From NCBI RefSeq assembly GCF_003096715.1, contig NZ_QEOL01000023.1, positions 96,147-160,146 of the forward strand: a DNA stretch of 64,000 nt, in the 5' to 3' direction. Below, one piece after another: positions 32,197 through 41,306 of this stretch. The stretch comes from Paraburkholderia silvatlantica. Its GTDB lineage: Bacteria > Pseudomonadota > Gammaproteobacteria > Burkholderiales > Burkholderiaceae. A program made the position numbers and the translations under genes. The notes beneath the pieces were generated by a model that was not told the origin of the DNA, did not search any database, and was given only the letters and a program-made list of their open reading frames with translations. Positions within the stretch are counted from its first letter, which is position 1. The number at the start of each line of letters is the position of its first letter.

Positions 32197-34146
32197 ATGG
32201 GACAATCCGCATCCGCATCCGCATCCGCATCCGCATCCGCGGCGCCCGCGCATGGGCGCCTTGGCGACTCCGGCCCGCATCGCCCGGCGCTTCCAGCGCT
32301 CTCGCTGGCCGCACTCGGCGTGGTCTACGGTGACATCGGCACGAGCCCGCTCTACACGCTCGCCACCGTGTTCGATCCCGGCAACGGCCTTGCGGTCAAT
32401 GCTTTCAATATCGTAGGTATCGTCTCGCTGATCTTCTGGTCGCTCATGATCGTCGTCTCGCTCAAGTATGTCGCGCTCATCCTGCGCGCGAACAATCACG
32501 GCGAGGGCGGCATCATGGCGCTGCTCGCGCTCGCGGCTTCTTCGGTTGCGTCGCGGCCGCACCTGCGTACCGCACTGCTCGTGATCGGCGTGATGGGCGC
32601 GGCGCTCTTCTTCGGCGACAGCGTGATCACGCCGGCCATCTCGGTGCTGAGCGCCGTGGAAGGTCTCGAAGTGGCCGAGCCAGCCCTCAAGACCTATGTG
32701 ATTCCGGTGACGCTGACGGCGCTCATCGTGCTGTTCGTGACGCAAAAGCACGGCACCGGTGGCATCGGCGCAGTGTTTGGTCCGGTGATGGTGCTGTGGT
32801 TCGTCGTGATCGCCGCGGCGGGGGTGGCCAACATCGCCTCTGCGCCGGCCGTGCTGTTCGCGCTCGATCCGCGCGAGGGCATCGCGTTTTGCCTGCATCA
32901 TCGCTGGCTCGCCTTCGTCGCGCTGGGCGCGGTCGTGCTCTCGCTCACGGGCGCCGAAGCGCTCTATGCCGACATGGGCCATTTCGGCAAGCAGCCTATT
33001 CGGCTGACGTGGTTCGGCATGGTATTTCCCGCGCTCGCGCTCAATTATCTCGGGCAGGGCGCACTGCTGCTGGCCAACCCCGGCGCCGTGCAAAACCCGT
33101 TCTATCGGCTCTTTCCGCAATGGACCATCGTGCCGATGATCGTGCTTGCGACCGTCGCCACCGTCATCGCATCGCAGGCCGTGATTTCGGGCACCTACTC
33201 CATGGCGATGCAGGCCATGCAACTCTCCTTCTTGCCGCGCATGAATATCGTGCACACCTCGGAGCGTGAAATCGGGCAGATCTACGTGCCCGGCATCAAC
33301 TGGATACTGCTTGTCGCCGTGGTCGCAGCGGTGGTGGGCTTCCGTTCGTCGACGGCGCTCGGCTCCGCTTATGGCATCGCCGTGACCGGCACGATGCTCA
33401 TCACGACGTTCCTCACGTTCTTCGTCGTGCGTTACGCGTGGCACTACAACTGGCTGCTGTGCGTGTTCGCGACGGCGTTTTTCTTCGTGATCGACGCCAT
33501 GTTCTTCTCGGCCAACCTGCTCAAGATCGTGGACGGCGGCTGGTTCCCGCTCGTGATTGGCGCACTGATGTTCACGGTCATGGCGACCTGGGGCAAGGGC
33601 TGGGAAATGATGGCGGCCGAGGCACGCGTGCGCGCCGGCAAGAAGCCCCTGAGACCCTATCTCGCGACGCTGCTCGAGAGTTCGCCGGTGCGCGTGGGCG
33701 GCACGGCGATCTTCCTCACGCCGAACGCCGACGCCGTACCGCACGCGCTCGTGAACAACTTGCGGCACAACCGGGTGTTGCACGAACGCGTAGTATTCCT
33801 GAGCGTGAAGACGAAGGACGTGCCATGGGTGGCCGAAAGCGAGCGCGTGATGGTCGAACTGCTATGCCCGGGCTGCTACTGCGTCGCGGTCAACTACGGA
33901 TTCAAGGACGAGGTGGACTTGCCACGCACGCTCGCCGCCTACAAGTCCGCGGACTTGACGTTCGATCTCGACGAGACGTCGTGGTTCCTCAGCCGCGCCG
34001 TGGTGGTGCCGACGCGCGGCCACGGCATGTCGCTCTGGCGCGAGCGTCTTTTCGCAGTGATGCTGCACAACGTCGGGAATATCGCCGCATTCTTCAAGCT
34101 GCCGGCCAATCGCGTGATCGAGGTCGGGGCGCGCGTCGAGATCTAG
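32197..34146 (+). CDS. kup: Kup-type potassium uptake protein
   Basis: 649 residues from the ATG with AGGAGGGAGAC upstream. After a Ser/Ala repeat the conserved start LAALGVVYGDIGTSPLYTL appears, followed by about 12 membrane helices (including GAALFFGDSVITPAISVLSA) and a cytosolic C-terminal domain of about 190 residues. Kup proteins are H+/K+ symporters of moderate to low affinity. The DUF1269 gene follows 145 bp downstream and may be co-transcribed. Confidence 0.93.
   Translation: MGQSASASASASASAAPAHGRLGDSGPHRPALPALSLAALGVVYGDIGTSPLYTLATVFDPGNGLAVNAFNIVGIVSLIFWSLMIVVSLKYVALILRANNHGEGGIMALLALAASSVASRPHLRTALLVIGVMGAALFFGDSVITPAISVLSAVEGLEVAEPALKTYVIPVTLTALIVLFVTQKHGTGGIGAVFGPVMVLWFVVIAAAGVANIASAPAVLFALDPREGIAFCLHHRWLAFVALGAVVLSLTGAEALYADMGHFGKQPIRLTWFGMVFPALALNYLGQGALLLANPGAVQNPFYRLFPQWTIVPMIVLATVATVIASQAVISGTYSMAMQAMQLSFLPRMNIVHTSEREIGQIYVPGINWILLVAVVAAVVGFRSSTALGSAYGIAVTGTMLITTFLTFFVVRYAWHYNWLLCVFATAFFFVIDAMFFSANLLKIVDGGWFPLVIGALMFTVMATWGKGWEMMAAEARVRAGKKPLRPYLATLLESSPVRVGGTAIFLTPNADAVPHALVNNLRHNRVLHERVVFLSVKTKDVPWVAESERVMVELLCPGCYCVAVNYGFKDEVDLPRTLAAYKSADLTFDLDETSWFLSRAVVVPTRGHGMSLWRERLFAVMLHNVGNIAAFFKLPANRVIEVGARVEI
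32206..32241 (+). repeat. TCCGCA hexamer tract inside kup
   Basis: Five perfect copies of TCCGCA followed by TCCGCG encode a run of Ser-Ala dipeptides at residues 4-15 of Kup. The unit is in frame, so copy-number change lengthens or shortens the tail without frameshift. Confidence 0.85.
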
Positions 34147-34291
34147 GCGGCTCGGCGCGCGTGGGTTGTGGCATACGCCCGGGATGTCGCGCTGCCCGGA
34201 ACTCAGGCGTAGGATGAACGGAATCGCATCGTGGTCATGTGGCAGCGAGCCGGTTGCAGGCGGCTCGCTGCATGACCGAAGGAGGGCCATC

Positions 34292-34801
34292 ATGAGACGC
34301 CTCTATTTCCTCGCTCCCGACACCACCACGGCGCAGGCGATCGTCGACGATCTGCTGCGCGCGCGCATCACGTGGCGTCATATTCACGTGCTCGCGAATC
34401 ACAGCGTGGGGCTCGAACGCTTGCCCGAGGCGTCGCTGCTGCAGCGCAGCGACGTCGTGCACGCGCTGGAGCGCGGCGTGATGTTCGGCGCCGCGACCGG
34501 CGCAATCGCCGGTCTCGTGGCGCTGATGTTTCCGCCCGAGAACTTCGATATCACAGGCGGCGTGGTCGTGGCGCTGACCCTTGCGGGCGCGATATTCGGC
34601 GCGTGGGTGGCCGGCATGATCGGCGTGGACGAACCGAACACGCGGCTCTCGCGCTTTAACGGGCCGATCGGGGACGGCCAGTTGCTGGTCATGGCCGATG
34701 TGCCCGGTTCGCGCGAAGCGGAAATCGAGGCGAACATCGCGCAGCATGTTCCGCGCGCCGACGTGGAAGGCGCAGAAGCGACGACCCCCATCTTTCCCTG
34801 A
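34292..34801 (+). CDS. DUF1269-type membrane protein
   Basis: 169 residues from ATG 34292 with GGAGGG upstream. A soluble N-terminal domain (RRLYFLAPDTTTAQAIVDDLL) is followed by the hydrophobic pair GAATGAIAGLVALMF and GVVVALTLAGAIFGAWVAGM, separated by PPENFD, and a second soluble domain (DGQLLVMADVPGSREAEIE). This glycine-zipper-like layout is the DUF1269 pattern. Function unknown; magnesium/potassium or osmotic stress links are suggested only by position next to kup. Confidence 0.75.
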   Translation: MRRLYFLAPDTTTAQAIVDDLLRARITWRHIHVLANHSVGLERLPEASLLQRSDVVHALERGVMFGAATGAIAGLVALMFPPENFDITGGVVVALTLAGAIFGAWVAGMIGVDEPNTRLSRFNGPIGDGQLLVMADVPGSREAEIEANIAQHVPRADVEGAEATTPIFP

Positions 34802-35205
34802 AAGCGCCGAGGCCGCAAGGCGAATCGCGGCTGCGGCGCGGGCGTGAGCGTTTGCGCGTGCTGCCAGTCGCGCCCCCCATTTCATCTGCCGTGCCGCCCC
34901 TTTTCAGGGCCGCAGCGCTCAACCGGTAACAGCCGAAGGTCAGCGCGCTGCCCCACGCGTATTGCCCGGCGCCCCGCCCGCCATCGAAGCTTCGCGCCCC
35001 TGCCGGGCACGCCATTCCCCCCGCCAGATCCGCATTTTGACCGGCTTGCGCCCGCGACAAGGCAAAATACGGGTTTTGAGCCCGTACCGGGCTCGAGTTT
35101 CCCCTGCCGGCCGCCTCTTTCCAGGCATCGATCGGGCCTCGTTGCGAGCCCGGCAGGTCGGCTCGCCTTGCCTGCGAGCCCTCAAGCGCTATTGGAGTCG
35201 TCTAC
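34802..35205. promoter_or_regulatory. Upstream region of the DUF2760-Hsp70 operon
   Basis: 404 bases without a gene. A perfect hairpin GAGCCCG-TAC-CGGGCTC occupies 35078-35094, just after a CAAAA/TTTTG dyad (35063-35078). The hairpin could terminate or attenuate transcription into the operon 110 bp further on. A promoter is expected in the AT-richer patch around 35030-35080, but I could not settle the -10/-35. Confidence 0.4.
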
Positions 35206-35784
35206 ATGCCCGAATCGAATCTGTCTTTCTTCGGCCGTCTTTCGGTCGCGCTGGGATCGTTCTTCGCGATCCTCGGCGACGGTGAGCTGGCCGCCAACGT
35301 GCGCCGTCTGCGTGAAGGCGGGCTTGCACCCGCCGCCGCCGCGCCTGCGCCCGCCGCGGCTCCGGCCGCGCAGCCGGCACCCGCGCCCGCCGTCATCAAG
35401 GAAGCCACGCCCGACGCCGCGCTCCAGTTGCTCGGCCTGCTCCAGCGCAACGCGCGCTTCGTCGATTTCGTCGAGGAAGACATTGCGGGCTATGCCGATG
35501 CGGACATCGGCGCCGCCGCCCGCATCGTTCACGAAGGCTGCCGCGCCACACTGCGCGACCACTTCGCGATCCGCCCGGTGCGCAGCGAGTCCGAAGGTTC
35601 GCGCGTGACGCTGCCGGCCGGTTTCGACGCCGCCGCCGTGCGCGTGACCGGCAACGTGGTAGGCGAAGCGCCGTTCAGCGGCAGCCTCACGCATCGCGGC
35701 TGGCGCGTCGAGGAAGTCAAGCTGCCGCAACTCGTCAAGACGCACGACGCGCGCATCATCGCGCCGGCGGAGGTGGAGCTGTGA
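35206..35784 (+). CDS. DUF2760 protein
   Basis: 192 residues. N-terminal FFGRLSVALGSFFAILGDGELAA, a Pro/Ala-rich linker (residues about 40-62), then a conserved domain with ALQLLGLLQRNARFVDFVEEDIAGY, HEGCRATLRDHF and a C-terminal THRGWRVEEVKLPQL. This is the DUF2760 family, which is always found next to Hsp70-like genes. The stop overlaps the next start by four bases (35781-35784). It is probably a co-chaperone or adaptor for the Hsp70 pair. Confidence 0.85.
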   Translation: MPESNLSFFGRLSVALGSFFAILGDGELAANVRRLREGGLAPAAAAPAPAAAPAAQPAPAPAVIKEATPDAALQLLGLLQRNARFVDFVEEDIAGYADADIGAAARIVHEGCRATLRDHFAIRPVRSESEGSRVTLPAGFDAAAVRVTGNVVGEAPFSGSLTHRGWRVEEVKLPQLVKTHDARIIAPAEVEL

Positions 35785-37634
35785 GCGATCCGCGATATTC
35801 GATTGGCGTCGACCTCGGCACGACGCACTGTGCGCTGTCCTACGTCGACCTCAGCGCCAGCGATGGCGAAAAGACCCAGCAGGGCGTGCTGAGCGTGACC
35901 CAGCTGACGGCGCCGGGCACGCTGGAATCGCCCGATCTGCTGCCTTCGTTCCTGTACTTGCCGCATGCGGGCGAGCTGACGCCGGGCGACCTCACGCTGC
36001 CGTGGACCACCACGCGCGAGTACGCCGTGGGCGAGCTTGCGCGCAGCCGCGGCGCGGGCACGCCGATCCGTCTCGTGTCGAGCGCGAAGAGCTGGCTGTG
36101 CCACCCCGGCGTGGATCGCCGCGCGGCCATTTTGCCCAACGACGCGCCGCCCGAAGTCACGCGCGTGTCGCCACTCGAAAGCTCGGTGCGCTATCTCACG
36201 CACCTGCGCGAGGCCTGGGACCACGCGCACCCCGAGGCGCCGTTCGGCGAGCAGGAGATCACCGTCACGATTCCAGCCTCGTTCGACCCTGCCGCGCGCG
36301 AGCTGACGGCCGAGGCCGCGCAGGCGGCGGGCTACGCCAACATGACGCTGCTGGAAGAGCCGCAAGCGGCGCTCTACAGCTGGATCCAGAAAAGCGGCGG
36401 CGCGTGGCGCAAGGAAGTGAAGGTCGGCGACATCATCCTCGTTGTGGACGTGGGCGGCGGCACGACCGACCTTTCGCTGATCGCCGTGGTCGAGCGCGAA
36501 GGCAATCTCGAACTGCATCGCGTGGCCGTGGGCGAGCACATTCTGCTCGGCGGCGACAACATGGACCTCGCGCTGGCGCACGTGGTGGCGCGCAAGCTCG
36601 CGGCCCAGGGCACGCAGGCCGATCCGTGGCAGCTGCGCGCGCTGACCTATGCGTGCCGGTCGGCCAAGGAAACGCTGCTGAGCGACGCCACGGTCGATAC
36701 GGTGCCGCTCGTCGTGCCGAGCCGCGGCTCGAAGCTGATCGGCGGTTCGATCCGCACCGAACTCACGCGCGCCGAACTCACGCAGATCATTCTCGAAGGC
36801 TTTTTCCCGCAGGTGGACGCCGCCGCGCGCCCCGCCGTGCGCACGCGCGTGGGTCTCACGCAGCTTGGCCTGCCGTATGCACAGGACGCAGGCGTCACGC
36901 GCCATCTCGCGGCCTTCCTCGGCCGCCAGGTGCAGGCGCTCGCACAGCTCGAAGGCTTTGGCGCGCAGCATCCTGGCGCGGCAGGCGCGAGGTTCCTGCA
37001 TCCCACCGCGGTCCTCTTCAACGGCGGCGTGTTCAAGTCGGCGCTGCTCTCGCAACGCGTGCTCGACATCCTCAACGGCTGGCTCGCGGCCGAGGGTGCT
37101 GCGAGCGCGCGTCTGCTCGGCGGCGCGGATCTCGACCTCGCGGTGGCGCGCGGCGCGGCCTATTACGGCTACGTGAAGCGCGGCAAGGGCGTGCGCATCC
37201 GCGGCGGCACGGCGCGTGCGTATTACGTGGCCGTCGAATCGGCCATGCCGGCGGTGCCGGGGCTCGAGCCGCCCGTGTCGGCGCTGTGCGTCGCGCCGTT
37301 CGGCATGGAAGAGGGCACTCAGGCGGCGCTGCCGCCGCAGGAATTCGGCCTCGTGGTGGGCGAGCCGGTGCACTTCCGCTTCTTCGGTTCTTCGGTGCGG
37401 CGCCAGGATCAGGTCGGCACGATGCTCGACTACTGGTCGCCCGAAGAGTTGCAGGAGCTGGAGGCAATCCAGGCCACGCTGCCGACCGAAGGCCGCACGC
37501 CCGGCGAAGTGGTGCCCGTGAAGCTGCATGCGCGCGTGACGGAGGCGGGCACGCTGGAACTCGAAGCCATGCCGAGCGGCACGAACGAGCGCTGGAAGGT
37601 CGAGTTCGACGTGCGCGGCGGAGCAGGCGACTGA
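35781..37634 (+). CDS. Hsp70-family protein 1
   Basis: 617 residues. Phosphate-1 motif IGVDLGTTHCALSYVD and phosphate-2 motif VVDVGGGTTDLSLIAV show an actin-like ATPase of the Hsp70 family; EEPQAALYSWI is the third conserved element. The C-terminal substrate-binding part (ARVTEAGTLELEAMPSGT) differs from DnaK, so this is a specialised Hsp70 and not the housekeeping DnaK. It is translationally coupled to DUF2760 upstream and followed after five bases by a second Hsp70. Confidence 0.9.
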   Translation: MSDPRYSIGVDLGTTHCALSYVDLSASDGEKTQQGVLSVTQLTAPGTLESPDLLPSFLYLPHAGELTPGDLTLPWTTTREYAVGELARSRGAGTPIRLVSSAKSWLCHPGVDRRAAILPNDAPPEVTRVSPLESSVRYLTHLREAWDHAHPEAPFGEQEITVTIPASFDPAARELTAEAAQAAGYANMTLLEEPQAALYSWIQKSGGAWRKEVKVGDIILVVDVGGGTTDLSLIAVVEREGNLELHRVAVGEHILLGGDNMDLALAHVVARKLAAQGTQADPWQLRALTYACRSAKETLLSDATVDTVPLVVPSRGSKLIGGSIRTELTRAELTQIILEGFFPQVDAAARPAVRTRVGLTQLGLPYAQDAGVTRHLAAFLGRQVQALAQLEGFGAQHPGAAGARFLHPTAVLFNGGVFKSALLSQRVLDILNGWLAAEGAASARLLGGADLDLAVARGAAYYGYVKRGKGVRIRGGTARAYYVAVESAMPAVPGLEPPVSALCVAPFGMEEGTQAALPPQEFGLVVGEPVHFRFFGSSVRRQDQVGTMLDYWSPEELQELEAIQATLPTEGRTPGEVVPVKLHARVTEAGTLELEAMPSGTNERWKVEFDVRGGAGD

Positions 37635-37639
37635 GCCCG

Positions 37640-40435
37640 ATGAAGCCATACGTCGTCGGCATCGACCTCGGGACGAGCAATACCGTCGTGGCGTACGTGG
37701 AGGCAGGCGGTGATGCCATTCGCGTGTTCGACGTCGAGCAGCTCACCGGCCTCGGGGAAGTGGGCGCGGAGAAGATGCTGCCTTCCGCGCGTTATCACCC
37801 GGCGGCAGGCGAGCTTGCGGCGGGCGATCTGCGCTTGCCGTGGCGCGCGCCTGCACCGGGCGACGACGCCGTCATCGGCCGTCTCGCGCGCACGCTCGGC
37901 GCGCAGGTGCCTGGTCGCCTCGTCGCGAGCGCGAAAAGCTGGCTCTCGCACGCCGCGGTGGACCGCCTCGCGCCGATCCTGCCGTGGGGCGCGCCCGACG
38001 ACGTCGCCAAGGTTTCGCCGGTGACCGCGAGCGCGAGTTATCTCGCGCACGTGCGCGCCGCATGGAACCATCGTTTCCCGCACGCGCCGCTCGAAGATCA
38101 GGACGTGGTGCTCACCGTGCCCGCCTCGTTCGACGACGGCGCGCGCGCACTCACGCTCGAAGCGGCGCGGCAGGCGTCGCTGCCCGCGCTGCGCCTGCTC
38201 GAAGAACCGCAGGCCGCGTTCTATGACTGGCTGTATCACCATCGCGCGACACTCGATGCGCAGCTAGGCGCGTCGCGCCTCGTGCTCGTGTGCGACGTGG
38301 GCGGCGGCACGACCGATCTCACGCTCATCAAGGTGCAGTTCGAGGGCGGCGAGCCGCGGCTCACGCGCATTGGCGTGGGCAATCATCTGATGCTCGGCGG
38401 CGACAACATGGATCTCGCGCTCGCCCATCTGGCCGAAAGCCGGCTCGCGAACGCGCAAACGCGCTTGAGCGCGGCGAGCCTTTCGCAGCTTGTCGAGCGC
38501 TGCCGCGTCGCGAAGGAGCAACTGCTCGACGCGAGCGCGCCCGAGTCCGTGCCGATCACGCTGCTCGGCGCGGGCGCGCGTCTCGTGGGCGGCGCGCGCA
38601 CCACGCAGCTCGGCCGCGAGGAAGTCGCGCAGATCGTGGTGGACGGCTTCTTCCCCATGGGCACTGCCAGCGATCTGCCGCGCCGCTCGCGCGCGGCGAT
38701 CGTCGAATTCGGCTTGCCCTATGCCGCCGATCCGGCCATCACGCGCCATATCGCGGCGTTCCTGCAGCGCTTCGCCGCGCAGTCGCGCGAGGCGCTGGGT
38801 GCTTCCGGCGCTGCCGGCGAAGCGCAAACCGCGCTGCCCATGCCCGACGCGCTGCTGCTCAACGGCGGCGTGTTCCGCGCTCGCTCGCTCGCGCAGCGTC
38901 TGGCCGATACGCTCGGCACGTGGAGCGGCGAGCCGCTCAACGTGCTGCAGAACGATCAGCCCGACGTGGCCGTCGCGCGCGGCGCGGTCGCCTACGCGCT
39001 TGCGCGCTCGGGCAACGCGCCGCGTATTGGCGGCGGCTCGCCGCGCAGCTACTTTCTCGTGCTCGATGAAGGCGCGGGAGCCGATGCCGCACCGCGTGGC
39101 GTGTGCGTCCTGCCGCGCGGCACGGAGGAAGGCCACGAACTGCATCTGGACGACCGCACGTTCGCATTGCAGCTGGGCCAGCCGGTGCAGTTCCATCTTG
39201 CATCGACGGTGGCCGACACCGCGTGGCAACCGGGCGAACTGGCCGACCTCGCGGCGGGTGACTTCGTGCGCCTGCCGCCGCTCGCGACCGTGGTGCCCGC
39301 AGGGGGCGATGCAAAGACAGCGCGCGAGCGCCCCGTCAAGCTCACGACCGCACTCACGGAAGTCGGCACGCTGGAGATGCACTGCATCGCCACCGACGAC
39401 GCCTCGCAGCGCTGGCTGCTCGAATTCGCGCTGCGCCGCGCGGAGCACGAGGTTGGGGCAGGTGTGGCGAACGGCGGGTCGCGCCACGCGGGCCTCGACG
39501 AAGCCATCGAGGCGATCGGGCGTGTGTTCGGCGCGCGCTCCGCCAAGGTCGACGCGAAGGCAGTGAAGCGCTTGCGCGCGCATCTCGAAGAGCGGCTCGG
39601 GCCGCGCCAGAGCTGGGACGGCCCGCTCCTGCGCGAGTTGTTCGGCGCGCTCTGGGAGCGCGCGGGCAAGCGCCGGCGCTCCGCCGATCACGAACGCCTG
39701 TGGCTGAACCTCGCCGGCTTCTGCCTGCGTCCGGGCTTCGGCTATCCGCTGGACGAATGGCGCGTCGAGCAGCTCTGGACGCTCTTCGACGACGGTATCC
39801 AGTTCGTGGGCGAAGGCCAGGTGTGGTCGGAGTGGTGGACGCTCTGGCGCCGCGCGGCGGGCGGCCTGAACGAGGCGCAGCAGCACGAGGTGCTCGAGGC
39901 GATGACGTACCTCGAAGAGGCGGCCGGCTCGAAGCGCCACAAGCTGCCCTTCGACCCCGCGAAGCTGGGCGTGCCGGACATGATCCGGCTCTATGCGTCG
40001 CTCGAACAGATTGCTGCCGAGCGCAAGATCGAGATCGGCGAGCGGCTGTTGCAACGGCTCCAGAAGCCTTCCGAGAATCATCAGACGTGGTGGGCCGTGG
40101 GCCGCATCGGCGCGCGCCAGCCGTTCTACGGCAGCGCGCACGGCGTGGTGCCGCCGCAAACCGCCGCGCTTTGGCTCGACGCGATTCTCGCACTCGACTG
40201 GAAGAAGATCGAACCGGCGATGTTCGCAGCCGCGCAAATCGCGCGCATGACGGGAGACCGTTCGCGCGACCTGCCCTCCGAGTTGCGCGAGACCGTGGTG
40301 CGCCGCATGGAGTCGGCCAACGCGCCGCCTGCGTGGGTGACGATGGTGCGCGAAGTCGTTGCGCTCGATACGGCGGACACGGGCCGGGTATTCGGCGAGG
40401 CGCTGCCTGCGGGGTTGAAGCTGATCGCGGGCTGA
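37640..40435 (+). CDS. Hsp70-family protein 2 with long C-terminal extension (DUF3731)
   Basis: 931 residues from the ATG at 37640. Residues about 1-600 are an Hsp70-like ATPase and substrate domain paralogous to the upstream protein (IGIDLGTSNTVVAYVE, CDVGGGTTDLTLI). Residues about 620-930 are a Trp-rich helical extension (FCLRPGFGYPLDEWRVEQLW, WSEWWTLWRRAAGG, ENHQTWWAVGRIGARQPFYG) typical of the DUF3731 Hsp70-associated domain. The larger open frame from 36002 is an overlap artefact with the upstream gene. Tandem Hsp70s suggest a heteromeric chaperone with DUF2760. Confidence 0.88.
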   Translation: MKPYVVGIDLGTSNTVVAYVEAGGDAIRVFDVEQLTGLGEVGAEKMLPSARYHPAAGELAAGDLRLPWRAPAPGDDAVIGRLARTLGAQVPGRLVASAKSWLSHAAVDRLAPILPWGAPDDVAKVSPVTASASYLAHVRAAWNHRFPHAPLEDQDVVLTVPASFDDGARALTLEAARQASLPALRLLEEPQAAFYDWLYHHRATLDAQLGASRLVLVCDVGGGTTDLTLIKVQFEGGEPRLTRIGVGNHLMLGGDNMDLALAHLAESRLANAQTRLSAASLSQLVERCRVAKEQLLDASAPESVPITLLGAGARLVGGARTTQLGREEVAQIVVDGFFPMGTASDLPRRSRAAIVEFGLPYAADPAITRHIAAFLQRFAAQSREALGASGAAGEAQTALPMPDALLLNGGVFRARSLAQRLADTLGTWSGEPLNVLQNDQPDVAVARGAVAYALARSGNAPRIGGGSPRSYFLVLDEGAGADAAPRGVCVLPRGTEEGHELHLDDRTFALQLGQPVQFHLASTVADTAWQPGELADLAAGDFVRLPPLATVVPAGGDAKTARERPVKLTTALTEVGTLEMHCIATDDASQRWLLEFALRRAEHEVGAGVANGGSRHAGLDEAIEAIGRVFGARSAKVDAKAVKRLRAHLEERLGPRQSWDGPLLRELFGALWERAGKRRRSADHERLWLNLAGFCLRPGFGYPLDEWRVEQLWTLFDDGIQFVGEGQVWSEWWTLWRRAAGGLNEAQQHEVLEAMTYLEEAAGSKRHKLPFDPAKLGVPDMIRLYASLEQIAAERKIEIGERLLQRLQKPSENHQTWWAVGRIGARQPFYGSAHGVVPPQTAALWLDAILALDWKKIEPAMFAAAQIARMTGDRSRDLPSELRETVVRRMESANAPPAWVTMVREVVALDTADTGRVFGEALPAGLKLIAG

Positions 40436-40530
40436 TTCCCGTCCGACCCGCACCCGGCTTCTGCAGGAAGCCCGGCGCGCGTATGATCGAACGCCTGATT
40501 CCAACCGAACCACAGCGGACTGATCTGCCC

Positions 40531-41241
40531 ATGAATTCTCCTGCCGATGCTTCCTCGCCGCGTGCCTTGCGCGCGCTTTCGCCGATCGAGGCGCGTATCG
40601 TCGGCGTGCTGGTCGAAAAGCAGCACACGGTGCCCGACACCTATCCGCTCTCGCTCAACGCGCTTACGCTCGGCTGCAACCAGAAGACCGCGCGCACCCC
40701 GGTCATGAACGTGAGCGAAGCGGAAGTCCTGGCCGCCATCGAAGACCTCAAGCTGCTGAGCCTCGTGTTCGAAGGCAGCAGCAGCCGCGTGCCGCGCTTC
40801 GAGCACAACCTGAACCGCGTGCTCGGCGTGCCGAGCCAGGCCGTGGCGCTGCTGACCGTGCTGCTGCTGCGCGGCGCGCAGACGGCGGCAGAATTGCGCC
40901 TGAACTCGTCGCGCCTGCACGGGTTCGCCGATGTGTCGTCGGTCGAAGGCTTCCTCGAAGAGCTGGCCGAACGCGAGCCGCCGCTCGTCGTGAAGCTGCC
41001 GCGTGCGCCGGGCGAGCGCGAAAGCCGCTGGATGCATCTGCTGTGCGGCGAAGTGAATACGGCGAGTTTCGTCGCCGCGGGGACCATCGCGCCCGGGGCT
41101 CGCGAGGATGCCGGCGAAAGCGTTTCGCTCGCGGACTTCGAGGCGGTGCGCGCCGGGCAGCAACGGCTCACCGAAGAAGTCGCGCGTCTGCAAACGCTCG
41201 TCGCGCGCATGGCCGCCGAACTGGGCATGTCGCTCGACTGA
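40531..41241 (+). CDS. YceH/DUF480-family protein
   Basis: 236 residues. The family signature LSPIEARIVGVLVEKQHTVPDTYPLSLNAL is at the N-terminus, followed by two winged-helix units (KTARTPVMNVSEAEVL and ALLTVLLLRGAQTAAELRLN). The C-terminal third has a coiled-coil segment (RLTEEVARLQTLVARMAAEL). YceH is a conserved protein whose role is not established. An ATG at 40483 would add 16 residues without a ribosome site. Confidence 0.88.
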   Translation: MNSPADASSPRALRALSPIEARIVGVLVEKQHTVPDTYPLSLNALTLGCNQKTARTPVMNVSEAEVLAAIEDLKLLSLVFEGSSSRVPRFEHNLNRVLGVPSQAVALLTVLLLRGAQTAAELRLNSSRLHGFADVSSVEGFLEELAEREPPLVVKLPRAPGERESRWMHLLCGEVNTASFVAAGTIAPGAREDAGESVSLADFEAVRAGQQRLTEEVARLQTLVARMAAELGMSLD

Positions 41242-41306
41242 GCGCCGTCACTGCGCTGTCACCCCGCTGTCGCGCCATGGACGCCGCCGCATCCTCCGCC
41301 TGCGAC

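Noticed and set aside
32206..32241. CRISPR or tandem regulatory repeat
   Set aside because: Units are only six bases, without spacers, and lie in frame inside the kup coding region.
32008..33783. 591-codon open frame on the minus strand
   Set aside because: Antisense shadow of kup; composition is typical of reverse-strand GC-rich reading (His, Arg, Glu runs).
36002..37639. Very long frame (to 40435) beginning inside the first Hsp70 gene
   Set aside because: The first 546 codons are an Arg/Ala/Gly-rich shadow of the Hsp70 1 gene in another frame. The real second Hsp70 starts at the ATG at 37640.
35529..37649. 706-codon open frame on the minus strand
   Set aside because: Antisense to Hsp70 1 in high-GC DNA; His/Arg-rich low-complexity translation and no ribosome site.
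38264..40513. 749-codon open frame on the minus strand
   Set aside because: Antisense shadow of the second Hsp70 gene with no family resemblance.
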